DNA from: Molanna angustata
Lineage: Eukaryota; Arthropoda; Insecta; Trichoptera; Molannidae
Direction: 5' to 3'
DNA length: 64,000 bases
NCBI GenBank assembly: GCA_963576475.1
Contig: OY754970.1
Location: 41,066,647-41,130,646, forward strand
Shown: in pieces, positions 1 to 10,239 of the stretch
Layout: each line of letters begins with the position of its first letter
Numbering within the stretch: the first letter of the stretch is position 1
Notes under the pieces: model-generated
Seen by the model: the letters and a program-made list of their open reading frames with translations, nothing else
What the model was told of the DNA's origin: nothing
Databases searched by the model: none
Translations under genes and position numbers: made by a program

Positions 1-229
1 AAATTAAATTGATAAAATTTCTCTTTGTTATGTCGAGATGAGTTATAAGCTATAAAAACAAACTGCTCCTTTTTCAGGATGAATGACAGGTGCCATTTTT
101 GCAGGTGCCAAACGGATCACAGTTTTCGTCAATCCTGAGAAAAAAGCGGTCACTTATTTCATAATATAAGTCACTTAGAATCAAGTCCTTTCAAAAACAT
201 AACTCACTAGTGATTTCAAATTTATTGAA

Positions 230-360
230 TTGGAAAAATATTATTCGATCGAAGACTATTGGAAGACACGCATGTGTAGTGCATCCCTTCACAATATAAC
301 GCACACCTTTCGCTGGTAACCTCACATTGTGGGATATGCCTTGACGTTATGAATAAATTT
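230..360 (+). mobile_element. SINE-like dispersed repeat, 3' half
   Basis: The segment at about 296-352 carries a core shared with 33870-33930, 45665-45722, 53650-53700 and 55590-55660: a GCACACC block, then CGCTGG, then a small hairpin, then GGGATATGCC and a TATGAAT end. No open frame is conserved between copies. The last 25 or so bases resemble the 3' end of the RTE-like family seen at 3250-3290. I infer a short non-autonomous retroelement. The 5' limit is uncertain. Confidence 0.55.
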
Positions 361-403
361 GAAAAAATGAACATGAAAAAAGATGTCACAACTCAAAATA
401 AGT

Positions 404-427
404 AGATACATACATACATACATACAT
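404..427. repeat. (CATA)n microsatellite
   Basis: About six tandem CATA units are visible. RTE-like copies elsewhere in this window end in the same tetranucleotide (for example 3280-3292 and 58505-58520), so this may be the tail of a lost insertion. That origin is an inference. Confidence 0.7.
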
Positions 428-472
428 GATCTTCAGTCATTATTTTCTTCAATTTCCAGATTGTATTCATGT

Positions 473-900
473 CTACTGTGATGGATCAAAATTAACTAGC
501 ACGATATTTTTTCCAGATGCTTTATTATAATAAAGGTACCTTTTGGAATATACATCCATTCCGTGTGTTGGTTTGTACCTAGGCGGTTGGATGGGTACAT
601 TTGCTCGTAAAATGTAAAAATTGAAAGGTTTTCGGTGGGTAAATATCCCGATATTGGCGGTGCGAAATAATTCCAGCCGAGATGAGGAGCCACCTATCAA
701 AAGCGGGGCTTATCCCCTGTGCAAAGATCCCGGCACAATACTCCCTGGTGCTAAATGAGAAGGATATATCCCAACCGTGTATTCCCTCACCACCAATCGC
801 TGTGTACTCCAAACCGCATACCTACATACTATTACTGAATAGGCACCAATACTTACATATTACCTTCAACGGAATATAGAACTTTCATACATTAATGTTC
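473..900. other. Unassigned, GC-richer stretch
   Basis: Base composition rises here relative to the flanks, and short open frames of 65-77 codons overlap on both strands. None resembles a family I know, and no splice pattern stands out. It could be an old transposon remnant or conserved intronic sequence. I do not assign a gene. Confidence 0.3.
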
Positions 901-1064
901 ATCGGCTGACTGAATTGAAAATAGCGAATAGATACAAGATGGTTTCTTTGAACTTTACTGAAATCCAAATATCTACGTCAATGAAAACAATATATTTATA
1001 TTTATTTATTTATTTAAATCCACATAAAAAATACAGAATAAGAATAATACAATAGTGTAACAAT

Positions 1065-1515
1065 CTTCTTCTTCTTCTTCTTTGGCTGGTCCTCTTCCCA
1101 GTTCATCTGGGGTCGGCCTTCCTGGTACGCAGTCTCCACGTCGTTCTGTTATGCGACATCTCACTGGTCAGCTGGTCCTTCCTCAGATCTCTCTCAATAC
1201 TCGTCCACCAGGTGGCCTGTGGACGGCCTCTAGCTCTGGGTGGTGTGGGAATATTTAGGGCCACCCTGACCACGTGATCGTCTCCCCTTCTATTCACATG
1301 ACCATACCACCGGAGTCTGGTTTCTTTCATTTTCTCCGGGATGGGCGCGACCCCAAAGCCACCACGAATATATTCGTTTTTAATTTTGTCCATTATAGTG
1401 ACACCCGCGGACCATCTCAGCATTTTCATCTCGGCTGTATGCAGTTTATGTTCGTGCTTTTTTTTTGTAGTCCAGCACTCCGAGCCGTAGAGCATAGCCG
1501 GGCGAACAGCCGTTT
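1065..1515 (-). mobile_element. 5'-truncated RTE-like LINE with 12-bp target duplication
   Basis: The minus strand encodes about 135 residues of the C-terminal tail typical of RTE-like endonuclease/reverse transcriptase polyproteins. The blocks seen are LYGSECW, MKMLRW, a GVT segment, IKNEYIR, LRWYGHV and GRPQATW. The reading stops at 1103-1105, and the 3' end is a short (GAA)n tail at 1066-1082, as RTE elements have. TAGTGTAACAAT occurs on both sides (1053-1064 and 1516-1527), which fixes the insertion limits. The open frame runs past the duplication to a chance upstream start, so the true element lacks its 5' part, including the reverse transcriptase core. It is dead on arrival. Confidence 0.88.
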
Positions 1516-1729
1516 TAGTGTAACAATAGTACAATTAATTATGCAACATAGACAATTAAGAATATATTGGCACTGATAAAATGCTCCGAGAGTCCGTTCT
1601 TACAACATGAAAACAATTTACCAGCACCAACATCCAGTGGATAAGAACTATTCAACTAAGCATTAAGCATTGTTTGTGTCGGAATAGCTTTACATTTATT
1701 TTAAATGACATAGTCCATACTTACGTATA

Positions 1730-2445
1730 ATATTGGCTTACCCTGACAATTTGTATTAATTTTAGGTTACCCTGACAATTTGTATTAATTTTAGGTTACC
1801 CTGACAATTTGTATTAATTTTAGGTTACCCTGACAATTTGTATTAATTTTAGGTTACCCTGACAATTTGTATTAATTTTAGGTTACCCTGACAATTTGTA
1901 TTAATTTTAGGTTACCCTGACAATTTGTATTAATTTTAGGTTACCCTGACAATTTGTATTAATTTTAGGTTACCCTGACAATTTGTATTAATTTTAGGTT
2001 ACCCTGACAATTTGTATTAATTTTAGGTTACCCTGACAATTTGTATTAATTTTAGGTTACCCTGACAATTTGTATTAATTTTAGGTTACCCTGACAATTT
2101 GTATTAATTTTAGGTTACCCTGACAATTTGTATTAATTTTAGGTTACCCTGACAATTTGTATTAATTTTAGGTTACCCTGACAATTTGTATTAATTTTAG
2201 GTTACCCTGACAATTTGTATTAATTTTAGGTTACCCTGACAATTTGTATTAATTTTAGGTTACCCTGACAATTTGTATTAATTTTAGGTTACCCTGACAA
2301 TTTGTATTAATTTTAGGTTACCCTGACAATTTGTATTAATTTTAGGTTACCCTGACAATTTGTATTAATTTTAGGTTACCCTGACAATTTGTATTAATTT
2401 TAGGTTACCCTGACAATTTGTATTAATTTTAGGTTACTCTGACAA
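1730..2445. repeat. 29-bp perfect minisatellite, about 24 copies
   Basis: The unit starts GGTTACCCTGACAATTTG and repeats every 29 bases from 1741 to 2437, which is 24 full steps with no visible substitution. Only the edge units differ (TTACTCTGAC at the right end). The length is not a multiple of three and no long frame runs through it. Such homogeneity points to recent expansion or strong homogenisation. Confidence 0.97.
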
Positions 2446-2529
2446 ACAAAATAAAAACAAAAGAGCACATACATACCATCACGAAATATCCTTCAATATG
2501 AAGTTATCAGCAACAGTGTCGTACATAAA

Positions 2530-2700
2530 AGGAAGCACGATATTTACATGTATCCTCACACACCAGCTTCGTCACACCTATAAAGGCTACAAATCAGAAT
2601 GGATTTTGAACCTCGTTTCTGAACTGTTATTATTTTTAGTTTTCAGGCTCTTACATGACTAATTATAGAAAATAGTGGAAGCACTATTTTAACATGGTGC
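2530..2700 (-). mobile_element. Possible head of the SINE-like family
   Basis: Read on the minus strand, this starts with TTAAAATAGTGCTTCCAC and later has a GAGCC-type block. The same head is seen on the plus strand at 33758-33790, and a weaker version at 45530-45600. The 3' core is not clear here. It is a tentative fragment of the same dispersed family. Confidence 0.35.
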
Positions 2701-2869
2701 CTCACAACACATCAGGAAAACAATAGGTTTTTATAGACTCAAATTTTCTATGATAATCATTTATTGATAAATTCCATCAGCACCATATCTAATAATGTAT
2801 ACCTATTTATACATAGGTCAGTTTTTTATTTTACATACATACCTAATATCTTTTCCACCATTTTTTGGG

Positions 2870-3290
2870 TTCCTACATGAGATCGCTAAGAAGAATCTGC
2901 AATAGAACGATGTATGACAGGGTAAGAAATGAGAACATAAGGAAAGAATGTAAGATGAAGAAAGATATCATTAATAGAATGAAAGTGAACACACTGAGAT
3001 GGTTTGGCCACATGGGTAGAATGAATGAGGAACGCCTGACGAAGAAAATATACAATGTGGATAGGAATGGATTGAGAGGCCGGGGCCGCCCAAGAAAGGG
3101 ATGGCACGACCATGTGAACGATATTCTGAAAGACGGAAATGTTAGAAGCATGTACAATAGACGAACATGTATGAGACGATGCATGAATGTTGACGAGGCG
3201 ATGAATGTGTGCCAGGATAGAAAGATATGGCGTTCGGTTCACTCTGCCTACCCCGTAAGGGACATGGCGTGATGGTATGTATGTATGTAT
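2870..3290 (+). mobile_element. RTE-like LINE family copy 1 (C-terminal end)
   Basis: An open frame ending at 3272 encodes the polyprotein C-terminus: RRICNRTMYDRV, an IRKECKMKKD block, LRWFGHMGRMNEERLTKKIY, GRGRPRKGW and a SAYP ending near the stop. The same family occurs at 22235-22545, 49812-50400, 58508-59035 and 61895-62410. The reverse transcriptase core is missing, so this is a 5'-truncated copy. After the stop come a CCCC/GGG mini-hairpin, CATGGCGTGATGGTATG and (GTAT)n, which is the 3' terminus. The RTE-type assignment rests on the recognisable tail motifs; the exact clade is not certain. Confidence 0.85.
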
Positions 3291-3304
3291 ACATTGATGA
3301 AATT

Positions 3305-3420
3305 CTTCTTCTTCTGGGTCATAATACTACGATTAGTCTGCACCAAGCACTCATTGGGTGGTCACTACAATACGCATCACCTGCTCCATTATAACTGCAT
3401 CTAGGATGGCCCCTATCAAT
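3305..3420 (-). other. Possible retroelement 3' end with (GAA)n tail
   Basis: A CTT-rich run at 3303-3315 precedes about 100 bases of GC-richer sequence. This looks like the minus-strand 3' end of another RTE-type element or SINE. No diagnostic protein motif is visible. Confidence 0.3.
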
Positions 3421-4500
3421 TTTTTAATCATAATTTATAAGACGCTCGAAAAACATACCTACATTAGATACAGGTTCCCAAATATTAGTATTATATGATG
3501 ATGCCAAAGGCATTGGTTAAAACGCAAGTGATGAAAAATGCATGTAGAAACATAGTCTTTATGGGCTCATAACATAAGCTATATATGTATAAACACAGTA
3601 TTTCATGATAATATCGAACTAAACACAATATTTAATGCTCACATATACAGCAAGCATTTCCTACAAAGATACACCTCATTTCATTTCCTATATCTACAGG
3701 TTTATACCATATTAAATAACCGCACCGTATGTATACCTACATATGTACCTATCGTTTATGTGTTTTTTCCTCTCCACTAGTATGTAATAGGTAAATGATA
3801 CTTCAATTTTAGCATCGAACTTTCAAAGTATACCACGTCGGGACTTCAGTGTTCATTTTGAATGACAAAGCATCGTAACATAAGAAAACGCAACACAATT
3901 TTACTTTATTGACCTTGGAATATGTTAGATATTTGGAAGCAGCTTAAAAGACATACAAAAACCATATCAATATCAAGAAACAAGTGACATTAAAGCTGTT
4001 ATATGTTTGAAATTGTAAAAAAATAACTTAAATAAATAAAATAAATATTTTTTTTACCCCGACAAATATAATATTTACTCGTAAGCCGTCATTGTGTCAA
4101 AAGATTATCACACTAAATATTTAAAATGTCACATTAACAAACATTGTATCAAATAAATTAATTTGACCTACAAAATATTGAGATAAACGGTGAAAAAAAA
4201 AACAGAAATGGGCCAGCAAAACAATAAAGCCTCCCATGCAAACAATACATTGGTTTTTGACAAAGACGTTTTGAAGTCGTTGCTCCTAGAACATTTATAA
4301 AAAAGTCTTAACGAAAAATGCGGATTCCATTAAAAATAAAGGAATAAAGGAACAGCTATTAGTGTCAGGCAGACACTATGCAGAGGATATTTTTCACCCA
4401 TAGCCTTTTAAGTATATTCATGTTTTTTTTTGTAATATATTTTTTCATACAAATTTCTATTGTAATTTGTAATATTGATGCAATTTGTATGTACTTTTGA
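3421..4500. other. AT-rich intron-like sequence, nothing recognised
   Basis: No long frame, tandem repeat or recognisable element is seen. A simple A/T-rich patch lies at about 4020-4070. Confidence 0.5.
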
Positions 4501-4545
4501 TGTTTTCATTGACTATTATAGTGTCTCTGTTTCGAGATTCATTAA

Positions 4546-4575
4546 CCCCGGCACAGGTTTTTTTCCCTAGTGGGG
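4546..4575 (+). other. LINE 3'-end hairpin, copy H1
   Basis: A CCC stem, a CGG bulge, CAC then AGG, a T-rich loop, CCT, a single A, GTG and GGG form one of four similar hairpins. The others are at 25832-25866, 48472-48507 and 58093-58127. The other three lie just before A/T-rich tails at LINE 3' ends; here the tail has been lost or replaced by the SINE at 4628. Confidence 0.6.
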
Positions 4576-4627
4576 TATTGAAGATACAATTGTATTGAAG
4601 ATACGATTATTGCGATGTCAATCAATG

Positions 4628-4766
4628 TCGGCCTTCGTGGCTCAGTTGGTTAGGTATCTGACTGCTGATACAAAGGTCCCAGGTTCGATTCCCGTTGGAG
4701 AAACAGTATTTATTTGTGTTTTCAGTTATGTGAGACGATACCTCACCAACTGAGCTACGAAGGCCC
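4628..4766 (+). mobile_element. tRNA-derived SINE with an inverted second head
   Basis: The head has a good RNA polymerase III box A (TGGCTCAGTTGG, about 4638-4649) and box B (GGTTCGATTCC, about 4682-4692), so the family is tRNA-derived. Related copies are at 17391, 21432, 31410-31641 and 38158-38740. Unusually, 4737-4766 is the reverse complement of the first 30 or so bases, so this copy has SINE heads at both ends. It is not a functional tRNA: the arms do not fold as a complete cloverleaf. Confidence 0.8.
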
Positions 4767-4844
4767 ACAATGTTATGTTATGTTATTAAATAACAGACTG
4801 GAACTTAACTACAAAAAATGATAGTTAACGAATCGATCTTCTTT

Positions 4845-4905
4845 TGGCGTTCGGTATTTTCTGCTTACCTCGAAAATAAGCACATGGTGTGATTGTATGC
4901 ATGCA
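4845..4905 (+). mobile_element. RTE-like family, degraded 3' terminus
   Basis: The motif order GGCGTTCGGT, CTGCTTACC, CACATGGTGTGATTGTATG and a (GCAT)n-like end matches the last 60 or so bases of the copy at 3225-3290, with several substitutions. Only the end is present. Confidence 0.65.
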
Positions 4906-4909
4906 TATT

Positions 4910-5683
4910 AAATTCCTGAAATTTTGACTATAAAACAGTTTTAATTGTATAGTAGGTAGAGGAATATTAAAAAAAAATAGTATTTGAAGCAACTAGTTGA
5001 ATATTAAAATGTATGGATCGTGTTGTACAGTCGTCGTTATATTATTATGGTAAAGTATTATGGTGGCTTGTTAACAAAAGGTGTCGTGCACCTGGTGTAT
5101 AAAGGCCATCCCGCCATATCACTAACGAGACCATTTGAAAGACATTCACGCCTGAATCACCATGCCTAGGTACACTATACCCATGTGCCATTTTGCTTTT
5201 TAACGAACTTGTGATTTCTGGATCATTAACTTTTATACGAATATTTTCCCAACAAATTGACGCGCGACCAACAAAGGAATCCAACGCTGAAAATATTATC
5301 AAATTCCAAAAAAAAAAATGTTTTATGACGGAGAAAATATTAACAAAACTTCATCATTAGTAGTGATCGTTCGAGGTTATTTATTAATTCGACCGTAATA
5401 AATATTTTTTTAAGCTTAAAAGTCATTGGACATAAAAATTACAGCACGGTTATCAAGTTTATCTAGGATATTATGGTTATATATTATTATTATTTTTTTT
5501 TATAGTAGATATGTAGCTGCATATTTTTCATTCACATATTCTCTATTTGAATTGATCTTTAACAACTGCGTTTGACAATACGCGTTTGACATTGGGTGTA
5601 TGAAAATAAACAATCTATGGTGAAATATTTTTTGTATTATTTGTTATACAAAGGTATAAGGTCTCTACACTCCATATAAACTT
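4910..5683. other. Unassigned; short minus-strand frame at 5045-5302
   Basis: A minus-strand frame of 85 codons (5045-5302) lies in sequence less AT-rich than its flanks. I do not recognise the product and see no splice sites that would make it an exon. The remainder is AT-rich with poly(A/T) runs at 5310 and 5490. Confidence 0.3.
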
Positions 5684-5725
5684 AACTATGCCAAATCTCA
5701 CATTCCTTAGTGCACGCAGGTATGC
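5684..5725 (-). repeat. Solo copy of the 44-bp unit
   Basis: On the minus strand this reads TGTGAGATTTGGCATAGTTAA preceded by a CTGCGTGCAC-like block. That is the unit tandemly repeated at 26543-26808, over 20 kb away. It shows that the unit also exists as an isolated dispersed sequence. Confidence 0.7.
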
Positions 5726-5868
5726 TTATAAAGGGGACCGGAGTTTTCACTTATCGTATTATGTAATATTTATGTAGATAGGTGGATATTTATTTATTTA
5801 TTTGTCGCACTTTGTAGGTACATATTTGTATTAATTAACAAAAGACAATTTATTCCAACCAACGAGAG

Positions 5869-5977
5869 TTTATTTATTTATTTATTTTTTTATTTATTTA
5901 TTCATTTATTTATTTACTTATTTATTTATTTATTTATTTACTTATTTATTTATTTAGTTATTTATTTATTTATTTAC

Positions 5978-6044
<67 letters not shown>

Positions 6045-6050
6045 TTCATT
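5869..6050. repeat. (TTTA)n microsatellite
   Basis: About 45 units of TTTA with scattered C and G interruptions. On the minus strand it reads (AAAT)n, the tail type of the Jockey-like LINEs here. The sequence to its right may therefore be the 3' end of a minus-strand LINE. Confidence 0.9.
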
Positions 6051-6089
6051 GATTAACAATTAAGTTACATAACACATTAACATTATAGT

Positions 6090-6132
6090 GTCCCCCGTTT
6101 AGGTAGGCGAGTATCTACCCGTGTTGGGGGTC
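6090..6132 (-). other. Stem-loop beside an (AAAT)n tail
   Basis: CCCCC at 6092-6096 pairs with GGGGG at 6126-6130, about 45 bases from the tail at 5869-6050. The position resembles the LINE 3' hairpins H1, H3, H4 and H5, but the internal motif does not match clearly. It may be a divergent relative. Confidence 0.4.
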
Positions 6133-6370
6133 TATATTACATTATAATTTACAATATTTTATCATGTTACACTACATTATAATATTATATTCCAACATAC
6201 TATTCTGCATAACACCTTATTACATCCTACCATATTACATTATATCACACCATATACATCATATTCCAAAACATTATACTTATTATATTATATACTTTCA
6301 CATAACATTATATTATATTACATCATATTATATTACATTACTTCATATACATATCTCAATCTCAATAACA

Positions 6371-6520
6371 TCTCAATAGAGACGAAGTTGAATATGTCCT
6401 TGTTAAACAAGTACATATACATCTTCCTACGTTCGTTAAAATAAGCAAATAAATGCTTGTGCTATAGGTGAACGAAATCGGTCGAGGCAGGATTCGAACT
6501 CGCGACCACTGGATTACTAT
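6371..6520 (-). mobile_element. Second tRNA-derived SINE family, copy 1
   Basis: On the minus strand, AGTAATCCAGTGGTCGC and a box B (GTTCGAATCC) are followed by CCTGCC and CGACCGATTTC. A body of about 100 bases ends in TCTCTATTGAGAT. The copy at 36065-36200 aligns through the same blocks. The 3' end (GTCTCTATTGAGAT, 6371-6390) also occurs in the large palindrome at 52655-52901. The box A region is missing here. Confidence 0.75.
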
Positions 6521-6539
6521 ATACATTTTTTTTTCTCTT

Positions 6540-7110
6540 TTCAACATCATATATTACTGTAGGACCCCTTTAACATTATTCATTAAAAACAATGTTTACT
6601 TACCTAGTATGACAACAAGTTGATCATATGCCAAAAAAATTAAAATCAAAGAAAAAAATGTGAAAAAGGCGTAGAATTAATAGGAAAACACAAGGATAAG
6701 AAGAGGAGAGGAAGATCAAATAAGGTAGGTATTATCAGATAGATATTTTTGTTTGAACTTTTTTAAAGTGTTGTATTTGGAAACCCATATTTATACTTTT
6801 TACTATTATTTTATCTAAATGTAGATAAAAGATACCTAATAAATGATTGTGTTACCCGTTAATTATAAGGATGACAAAGATCATTACAAACCTACAAAGC
6901 TAGAACTATTTTGAACATACATAGGTTATATGTCAATGTGACATGGACTGGACTAAAAACATACCTACCCACATATTAAAATTAAAAAAAAACAAAACTC
7001 TTCGCACCCTGTGCAAATGGCGACTTAATTAGCAATATCTACCAAACAACCAGTATTGCAAGTCCAGAGTAGGAATATTTATTTGGGTGTGAAATAATAT
7101 TCAGTAATTA
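6540..7110. other. AT-rich, nothing recognised
   Basis: No coding frame or repeat is identified; short A-rich runs only. Confidence 0.5.
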
Positions 7111-7111
7111 A

Positions 7112-7180
7112 TCATCTGTAGGAAACAAACCCAGGACATTGGCACATAAGCCAGACGACTCACCATTAGCCACGACGTTC
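7112..7180 (-). mobile_element. tRNA-like fragment, probable SINE head
   Basis: The minus strand contains a GTGGCTAATGGTGAG block resembling box A, and 30 or so bases later GGGTTTGTTTCC resembling box B. The spacing fits a tRNA-derived SINE head. A minus-strand frame beside it (7189-7380, 63 codons) is unrecognised. Confidence 0.5.
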
Positions 7181-7739
7181 GTAATAAATTAACGAACGGT
7201 TGAGTTTATGTGGAAGTAAATACCTTTTGGTGAATCAATGGATTCTTCACCTTGTCCGAAGTAACGCCCAAAACTGTCGTAAACCGGTTGAAATGGTAGA
7301 CATGAAAAACAAGTAGATTTGAGACATGGGCCAGTTTCCCCACAAGTAGCGTATTCCCCTGACAGTAAATAAATAAACAAAAAACCTAGCGATATACATA
7401 CTCTCTCTATCTGTCTGTCAAAAAATATAAATTTATTTTATGTTCAAAGAAAAAATTTAAAAAAAACAAACTCACTTTAAATTGTGACGTGTTTCTATTT
7501 AAATCACAAATTCGGAAAACAATTTATGAAACTTTAATGAGCTGAAAATACTGGTTAGTTAAAATAAATTACAATAAACTCAACACTTGCGCTGGGTGCA
7601 AGGATGTGTTTTTTTATTATTTTAATAAAATAATTTAAAACAAACCAGAGATATGTTATTATAATAACAACATGCCAAGTGGTATGTAGTGAAGATTATC
7701 AAGATTTTCATGAAAAATGAATTTTAAACAATTTCAAAT

Positions 7740-7802
7740 CTACTGGGAATGAAACCCGAGATGCCAACACAAAGGTCAAATGGCTTATCACTATGCCAAT
7801 GC
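7740..7802 (-). mobile_element. tRNA-like fragment, probable SINE head
   Basis: The minus strand reads TGGCATAGTGATAAG (box A-like), then about 30 bases, then GGGTTTCATTCCC (a degraded box B). It is similar in plan to 7112-7180 and to the other tRNA-derived copies, and too degenerate to be a tRNA gene. Confidence 0.5.
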
Positions 7803-8970
7803 GATCAACATATGTAGGTATATATTACAAACACCGTTGTATGTAAAGTCACTGACTAATTAAAGACGATTCGAAATGATTCTAAGGCTGGTATTACAAG
7901 ATAAATCTTAGAAAATGCCAAACAATCCAGTTCCTTAATATGCACTTTTGAAACACTATGAATAAAAAACATTGTTTTAACATGGTAATGATTCAATTTA
8001 TCTAAAGTAATAAAACAATGATTTTGTTAGTGTGTGTGTATGTGTGTGTTTGTCTCACGCCTTCTGAAAAACCAAGAGCATCTAAAAATCTGATTTATGT
8101 GCGAACATGTACCAGTATACCTGATGCAGTGTCACGCTAAAAATAATGCGATAAAAATGCTGAATTTTAAAAATATTTCAATAATTATTTTTTTCATACA
8201 AAATTTTCCAAGTCATATCTGTCAAAAAAGTGTACATTTTGCACGCAAATATCTGTTTGTTTAAAAGTTAAAAGTACGTATTTACACGAAAAAAATATAT
8301 CTACAAGTATAACTTAGCTTTTAAGTGAAAAACATGGTGAATATTTTGTCTAATTATAATGTTTTACTTATTTTTAAAGTAAGCGTTTTGTACATATAAC
8401 CCCGCCATTTTAATATCTTTTCATACAATATTTGTTATTTCTTACGAATGAAAATCTTCGTGAAAATAATAAACCTTTGAAATAAATGTAATTATGAAAT
8501 AATAAAATGAAACACAAGACATTACAGCAAGTTTTAAGACATATATTGTAAAAATGAGTTTATTATTAGTAAAGATATAGGCATAATAAAATTGCATAAT
8601 TTGATTTTTCTGACAATTTTCATTTTTATGGCATCGAACAAACCAATGTATGTAGGTACCTACATATTCAAAAAATGTCTCAAACCATTTGATATTTTTT
8701 ACGTGTTGGAATGGTTACTATGGTTACGAACGCATTCTGATATTCAAATAAAATTTGTTATGAATCGAATTTATTTAGAACATTGTTGTAGGTAGGTACC
8801 TACCTATTACTATTTATACTTACAAATCAACAATATACTGATTTCCTATCGGAAAATTATTTTATTTATTTATTTATGTATGTATGAATGTTTGCATGTA
8901 TGCGATGTGCTCCTAAACCGTTTGTCCGATTACAATGAAACTTTGGTGAATTGTCGAGCGTATGCCCAGG
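7803..8970. other. AT-rich, nothing recognised
   Basis: A short GT-rich run lies at 8030-8055 and TAGGTACC-type motifs at 8655 and 8790. There is no recognisable gene or element. Confidence 0.5.
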
Positions 8971-8974
8971 ATGG

Positions 8975-9640
8975 TTTCTGAATTTAAACTTTTTTCTTAT
9001 TCTTCTTCTTCTTCGTGTATTTGGTCATTTTACCTATGAAGGGGGAGTATCCTGGGAGAAGAAGGTCCAACTGTCCTTCCATCTCTTCACAGGTCATCCA
9101 GAACGGGTTCTGTATATAAACTTTTTTCTTCTTTTTCTTCATCGTGTATTTGGTTATCTTACATATGAAGATGAACTATCCTGGGAGAAGAAGGTCCAAT
9201 TTTCCTTCAATCTCTTCGCAGGTTTCTGGATTTAAACTTTCTTCTTATTTTTCTTCATCGTGTATTTGGTCATTTTACCTATGAAGGTGGACTAACCTGG
9301 GAGAAGAAGGTCCAATTGTCCTTCTATCTCTTCGCAGGTTTCTGGATTTAAACTTTTTTCTTATTCTTCTTCTTCTTCGTGTATTATTGGTCAATTTACT
9401 TATGAATTTGGAGAATCCTGGGAGAAGAAGGTCCAACTGTCCTTCCAACTCTTCGCAAGTCTTCCAAGACGGTTTTTGGATATAAACTTTTTTCTTCTTC
9501 TTCTTCTTCATCGTGCATTTGGTCATTTTACCTATGAAGGTAGACTATCCTGGGAGAAGAAGGTCCAATTATCCTTCCATATCTTCGCAGGTATCTGGAT
9601 TTAAACTTTTTTCTTCTTCTTCTTCGTGTATTTAGTCATT
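8975..9640. repeat. Diverged tandem repeat, period about 116-132 bp, 5 units
   Basis: The anchor CCTGGGAGAAGAAGGTCCAA occurs with small changes at 9051, 9180, 9296, 9417 and 9549. Each unit also holds an AAACTTTTTTCTT(CTT)n run, a GTATTTGGTCATTTTACC block and CTCTTCGCAGGT. Chance frames cross two units on both strands but are broken by stops in others, so I see no protein. The unit may derive from the 3' end of a CTT-tailed retroelement. Confidence 0.9.
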
Positions 9641-9644
9641 TTAG

Positions 9645-9752
9645 GACGGGAGGTACTGAAGGACCTGATTGGAAGGGACGTAATGAGGGATTGAAGGGAC
9701 GGGAGATACTGAAGGGCCTGAAGGGACGGGAGGTACTGAAGGGTCTGAAGCG
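9645..9752. repeat. GC-richer 27-bp tandem repeat
   Basis: Units of GGGACGGGAGGTACTGAAGG plus seven bases repeat about four times, the last two nearly identical. Being a multiple of three, it gives a nine-residue repeat in a minus-strand frame, but nothing suggests that frame is expressed. Confidence 0.8.
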
Positions 9753-9759
9753 ATGGTTC

Positions 9760-10215
9760 CTGTAGTCTTATTCTTTTTCTTCTTAATTTTATGTAGACCT
9801 TTAGGACAGTTTTTTATACAAACTATTTCCAATAGTCTAATTATTCTTCTTCTTTTTTGTAGACCTTTGGGTGAGCTTTTATACATACTATTTCCTATTG
9901 TCTAATTCCTTCTTTTTTTATGTAGACCTTACAGTTTTTACAGAAACTATTTCCTTTAGTCTTTTTCTTCGTTTTCTTATGTTATGTAGAACTTTGGTGA
10001 ATTTTATACAAACTATTTCCTATAGATTAATCTTCTTCTTCTTTTATGAAGACCTTTTGGTCAGTTTTTATACAATCTATTTCCAATAGTCTAATTTTTT
10101 TATGTATTTTTTCTTATTTTATGTAGACCATTGGGATTTTTTATACAAACTATTTCTTATAGTCTTATACTTATTCTTCTCTTTTTTAATTAAACTTTTG
10201 GGTTAGTTATAAGTC
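9760..10215. repeat. Diverged tandem repeat, period about 70 bp
   Basis: Six or seven units contain TATGTAGACCTTTGGG, TTTTTATACAAACTATTTCC, ATAGTCTAAT and a CTT-rich run. Identity falls toward the right end. It follows directly from the two repeats to its left, with which it shares the CTT-rich spacer. Confidence 0.85.
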
Positions 10216-10239
10216 TTATAGTCTATTGTGCAGAAATAT

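Noticed and set aside
1730..2445. Telomere-like TTAGG in the 29-bp array
   Set aside because: TTAGGTTA occurs once per unit but is not in tandem with further TTAGG, so it is not an insect telomeric repeat.
8951..9526. Repeated protein encoded by the 116-132 bp array
   Set aside because: Stops and frame changes between units, and readings on both strands, show no conserved coding frame.
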